Assembly (NCBI GenBank): GCA_013215145.1
Contig: JABSRP010000002.1
Location: 1 to 64,000 of the forward strand
Length of the DNA stretch: 64,000 bases
Origin: Pseudobacteriovorax sp.
GTDB taxonomy: Bacteria; Bdellovibrionota_B; Oligoflexia; Oligoflexales; Oligoflexaceae
Direction: 5' to 3'
Position numbers and translations under genes: made by a program. Below the pieces are notes generated by a model. It was not told the DNA's origin. It saw only the letters and a list, made by a program, of their open reading frames with translations, and ran no database searches. Shown here one piece after another: positions 61,508 through 64,000 of this stretch; position 1 is the first letter of the stretch, and the number at the start of each line of letters is the position of its first letter.

Positions 61508-62998
61508 TTAACGCCTCTCTAATTCAAATTTAATAAATCCCTGGTCCAAATCGAAGTTGAGATTCTTCTTTTTGTTGTAAAGGAATGATGCTTTCCTTTC
61601 CACAATAGGTACGGAATACACCAAATCACTATAATATTTTGAGATATTTCTGATCAACGGAGTCTGATCGCTTAAGGATATAGTTTTCTTTGCCATAGAT
61701 AAAAGTGATTCATAATCACGATCGTTCTTAGGGTAAAGGTTAATATTTGGTCCTCCCTCCGCAAAGGCAGAGAATATCAGCCAGGGATCACTGTACTCAG
61801 TCAAGATTGTAACTAGTTTAACAGGGTTCTCTGGCTTGAAGTAAAAATCGTTTCTATCTCGAGCATTATAAAATTTCGGGATGATCCCAATTTTGGTGAG
61901 TTGCTTTTTTAATTCAGATAAAAACGGAGATAGATTTCCCCTTATATCCATATTGATCATCGGAATATCTAGTTCGATACCTTTTCCTGACGAGAGCCCC
62001 ATAATTAGCTGCCTTGCTAAAGTTGGGTTGTATTTGAATGGACTCGTTTTTGCCCCAGGAAATTCTTGCGGTAATAAACACTTTGCTGGTTCCAAAAGCG
62101 GACTTACGGAGGCAAGTTTTGAGCGATCAAGGCCCATTTGCAGTGCAAGGCGAAAATCTTTGTTCTTAGATAAATGAGCCGTAAAATCAAAAAGAAGATT
62201 AACGGTGCCGATGGAACGTTTGCTAATAGAGCGGGACATAGTATTGGAAAGATTATCCAAACTATTAATATTATCGAAGCTAAAGTCAAAACTTTCTTTT
62301 GGATTAGCGGTAAATCGGATGTGTTTGGGAGCAGTGACTGAGGAAGCACCTCTCTCGAGAGTTAAGGATGCTTCATCTGTACTCTTTGATAATACTTTAT
62401 AGGTACCGGCACCAATAGGCCATTTGTTCCAAGTCATAAGGTCGTTAGCAAGCTCTTCTTTAGGAACAAGGGGAATATTACTGTCTACTAGGTGGTATAA
62501 GAACCTCGGATTAAACGCTTCTAAATAAATCTCAATCTTGTACTTTCCAGTTATTTTTAAACCTGAAAGGATACTTAGTGTATAAGGAGTGTTGTGCTTG
62601 ACTTTCTTAGCTCCTTTTATGTCCCCTAGCATATCGGCCTCATCTGCTAACTCGGGGATAAGAAACATGCGGGCTATACTGAAATGCAAATCTTCGATAC
62701 TAACTTTTCTACCATTATGAAATTTAAGATTTTTTTTCAGTGACAAGACATAACTATTTGTTGATTTTTTGAAGGAAAAACTTTCGATATGGCCGCCGAT
62801 GAGTTGTCCATCGGCCTTATTGATTTTAAGTAACTCCCCAAAGATTGTATTTGCTATGTGCCCTCGATAGACGTAAGACCCGGCCTTATAGAACGGAACT
62901 TTCTTATTGTCTGATACACGAATAGTGACAGGTTGACCAAAGCCTATTTCGGAGTTCAGAAGAAAAACTAACCAAAAAAACATTTCTAATTTTTTCAA
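61508..62998 (-). CDS. oligopeptide-type solute-binding protein (SBP family 5)
   Basis: 496 residues with a signal peptide (ending EIGFGQ). The family 5 features are: GHIANTIFGELLKI near the start, SYVLSLKKNLKFHNGRKVSIEDLHFS, NKWPIGAGTYKVL, and DFRLALQMGLDRSKLAS. Such proteins bind peptides or nickel/sugar oligomers in the periplasm and pass them to an ABC permease. No permease gene is adjacent. It may instead work with a distant transporter or as a chaperone-like receptor. Confidence 0.85.
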   Translation of the reverse strand: MKKLEMFFWLVFLLNSEIGFGQPVTIRVSDNKKVPFYKAGSYVYRGHIANTIFGELLKINKADGQLIGGHIESFSFKKSTNSYVLSLKKNLKFHNGRKVSIEDLHFSIARMFLIPELADEADMLGDIKGAKKVKHNTPYTLSILSGLKITGKYKIEIYLEAFNPRFLYHLVDSNIPLVPKEELANDLMTWNKWPIGAGTYKVLSKSTDEASLTLERGASSVTAPKHIRFTANPKESFDFSFDNINSLDNLSNTMSRSISKRSIGTVNLLFDFTAHLSKNKDFRLALQMGLDRSKLASVSPLLEPAKCLLPQEFPGAKTSPFKYNPTLARQLIMGLSSGKGIELDIPMINMDIRGNLSPFLSELKKQLTKIGIIPKFYNARDRNDFYFKPENPVKLVTILTEYSDPWLIFSAFAEGGPNINLYPKNDRDYESLLSMAKKTISLSDQTPLIRNISKYYSDLVYSVPIVERKASFLYNKKKNLNFDLDQGFIKFELERR

Positions 62999-63489
62999 AA
63001 TTCAACCTCTATAGTATTAGTTGCTGTTTTCTGTGAATTTTACAGCTTGGCTCTTGGCACTTGGATCGAAGGAAGGGATGCAGACGCTTTGTTTCCGGAT
63101 CGAGTGACAAAAGGCAAGGACCAATACAGTCGTTAAAACTATTTTTAGATCACTGTTAATTCTACCTTATAAACTCCAAGAGACTAGCCTTTTTTAGTCA
63201 GTGGTTAGCCCAATTTTGAACAAGACTCATTTTATTCCCAATATGACCACGCGGCAGATCCCAAAATATTGCAAGAAAATTTAAAATAATTTTTCTTTGA
63301 CAAGAAAGATCTAAGTGTGCGCTGAGTCTTGATACAAGTGTCGGGAAGTTTGGGAGAATCAGCAAGTCCAGCAATCTAATTCCGAAATTAGTTTTTGTTT
63401 GTATTTAATTTCAAATCAAAATAGATCTTAATAAACCCCTGTTCAAGAAACTTTGGGGGCAAATTGATGTAAAAGGTTTCGAGGAAAAT
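62999..63489. other. intergenic region with a terminator-like hairpin
   Basis: 490 bases, divergent between the solute-binding gene and the acetyltransferase. It contains a good terminator at 63376-63397 and no long frame, hence a short unannotated transcript (about 63325-63397) ending there is possible. A TTGACA lies at 63296-63301 without a clear -10 partner. Confidence 0.4.
63376..63397 (+). terminator. terminator-like hairpin upstream of the acetyltransferase
   Basis: CTAATT (63376-63381), loop CCGA, AATTAG (63386-63391), then TTTTTG. The stem has six A/T-rich pairs, so it is weak but the U tract is good. Confidence 0.5.
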
Positions 63490-64000
63490 ATGAGTCTTCT
63501 TACTGCTGAAAATATTTCACTACGCAGAATGAACTCGGATGATGTGGCCTCCTTTGTGGACCGGTATGATTCGTTCAGCGAGGATGATCCCTATTGGCCA
63601 CATTTTTTTGCTAGCGAGTCAGCTCTACAATCCAAGATTGCAGAGGATGGCTTCTGGTCGGAAGATCGCGGACTGTTGTTGATCTGCCCCAAAACTTATG
63701 GAGACTTCATAGGATTTGTAAGCTTTGGCAAGACCATTGCCTATTACCCCCATGCACGGGAAGTCACCATTCGCATCTTCGAAAAGGAAAATCGTAGAAA
63801 GGGCTACGCAATGGAATCATTAAAGCTGTTTAGCCGGTTTTGTTACGAAAGCTTTCCTTTGGAAAGGCTTTGGGCTGGTACCAGTACCAAAAATCAAGCG
63901 ACATGCAGACTATTTGAATCTGCAGGGTATAAGCTTGAGGGGGTTTGGCGAAAAGGGTTATATATTCGAGGTGAATATCATGACGAAAACATCTATTCAT
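63490..64000 (+). CDS. GNAT-family acetyltransferase, cut by the window end
   Basis: The ATG at 63490 has GAGG six bases upstream. 170 codons are seen and the frame is open at the end. It is a RimJ/RimL-like GNAT domain: ISLRRMNSDDVASFVDRYD at the start, EVTIRIFEKENRRKGYAMES as the CoA pyrophosphate-binding region (R-x-x-G-Y/A), and WAGTSTKNQATCRLFESAGY as the motif B region. Such enzymes acetylate protein N-termini or small amines. The C-terminal end lies beyond the window. Confidence 0.85.
   Translation, partial: MSLLTAENISLRRMNSDDVASFVDRYDSFSEDDPYWPHFFASESALQSKIAEDGFWSEDRGLLLICPKTYGDFIGFVSFGKTIAYYPHAREVTIRIFEKENRRKGYAMESLKLFSRFCYESFPLERLWAGTSTKNQATCRLFESAGYKLEGVWRKGLYIRGEYHDENIYS

Noticed and set aside
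1..64000. CRISPR array, tRNA, rRNA or phage integrase genes
   Set aside because: No regular spaced repeats, tRNA cloverleaf, rRNA sequence or integrase family was seen anywhere in the window.

Overview
The window looks like a chromosomal segment of a Gram-negative bacterium of moderate GC. It has many lipoproteins and secreted proteins of unknown family, a beta-barrel-like outer-membrane protein, large multi-domain sensor kinases, a TIGR02147-type regulator, BTRD-type repeats and secreted Zn proteases. This mix is typical of Bdellovibrionota/Oligoflexia-like lineages (for example Pseudobacteriovorax). That placement is an inference from gene content; no rRNA or other phylogenetic marker was analysed.

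Layout. 1-6.3 kb: secreted proteins and lipoproteins, with one IS (3260-4262) and a solo copy of its left end. 6.3-17.1 kb: an HD protein divergent from a GlxA-type regulator, metG with a C-terminal tRNA-binding domain, a solute-binding protein, a threonine-aldolase-like enzyme, a trypsin-like lipoprotein and an alpha/beta hydrolase that seems to start at ATC. 17.2-28.9 kb: a 66-bp perfect inverted repeat, an M48-TerB-like protein, an SDR, KptA, a BTRD lipoprotein, a 1341-aa hybrid histidine kinase, and a TPR/winged-helix regulator translationally coupled to a secreted protein and followed by an M23 peptidase.

29.05-37.22 kb is the most interesting part: ten genes on the minus strand, overlapping or nearly touching, read as one operon from 37220. 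In order they encode a DHQ synthase II-like enzyme, an ADH synthase-like aldolase, an amidohydrolase, a PaaK-type ligase, a second AMP-forming ligase (frameshifted), a haem-oxygenase-like diiron oxidase (HDO), a cupin, a VOC protein, a methyltransferase and an OsmC protein. The first two are the pair that makes 3-amino-4-hydroxybenzoate (3,4-AHBA) in grixazone-type pathways. Together with an amidohydrolase and a ligase they match the logic of benzoxazole assembly. I infer a small aromatic natural-product cluster, probably making a benzoxazole or another 3,4-AHBA conjugate. A structured 5' leader lies just before the first gene.

37.4-47.8 kb: an LRR protein, a broken AlkC-like gene, a structured intergenic region, a phosphatase lipoprotein, the TIGR02147 protein, acnB, a 43-aa protein behind a Fur box, and a secreted Zn protease with a P domain. 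48.0-52.3 kb is an iron/haem block (hmuV, hmuU, hmuT, a zinc-ribbon-free rpsN and a siderophore-interacting flavoprotein) with a Fur box at its upstream end. 52.4-64 kb: a 7TM CheA-like kinase, two small secreted genes (one split by an amber codon), a group II intron with its reverse transcriptase, a second isolated intron domain V/VI, an L-domain protein, an oligopeptide-binding-like protein and the start of a GNAT acetyltransferase.

Several genes are broken: the ligase at 31613-33261, the AlkC-like gene and the amber-split gene. These are either genuine decay or sequence errors and should be confirmed from reads.
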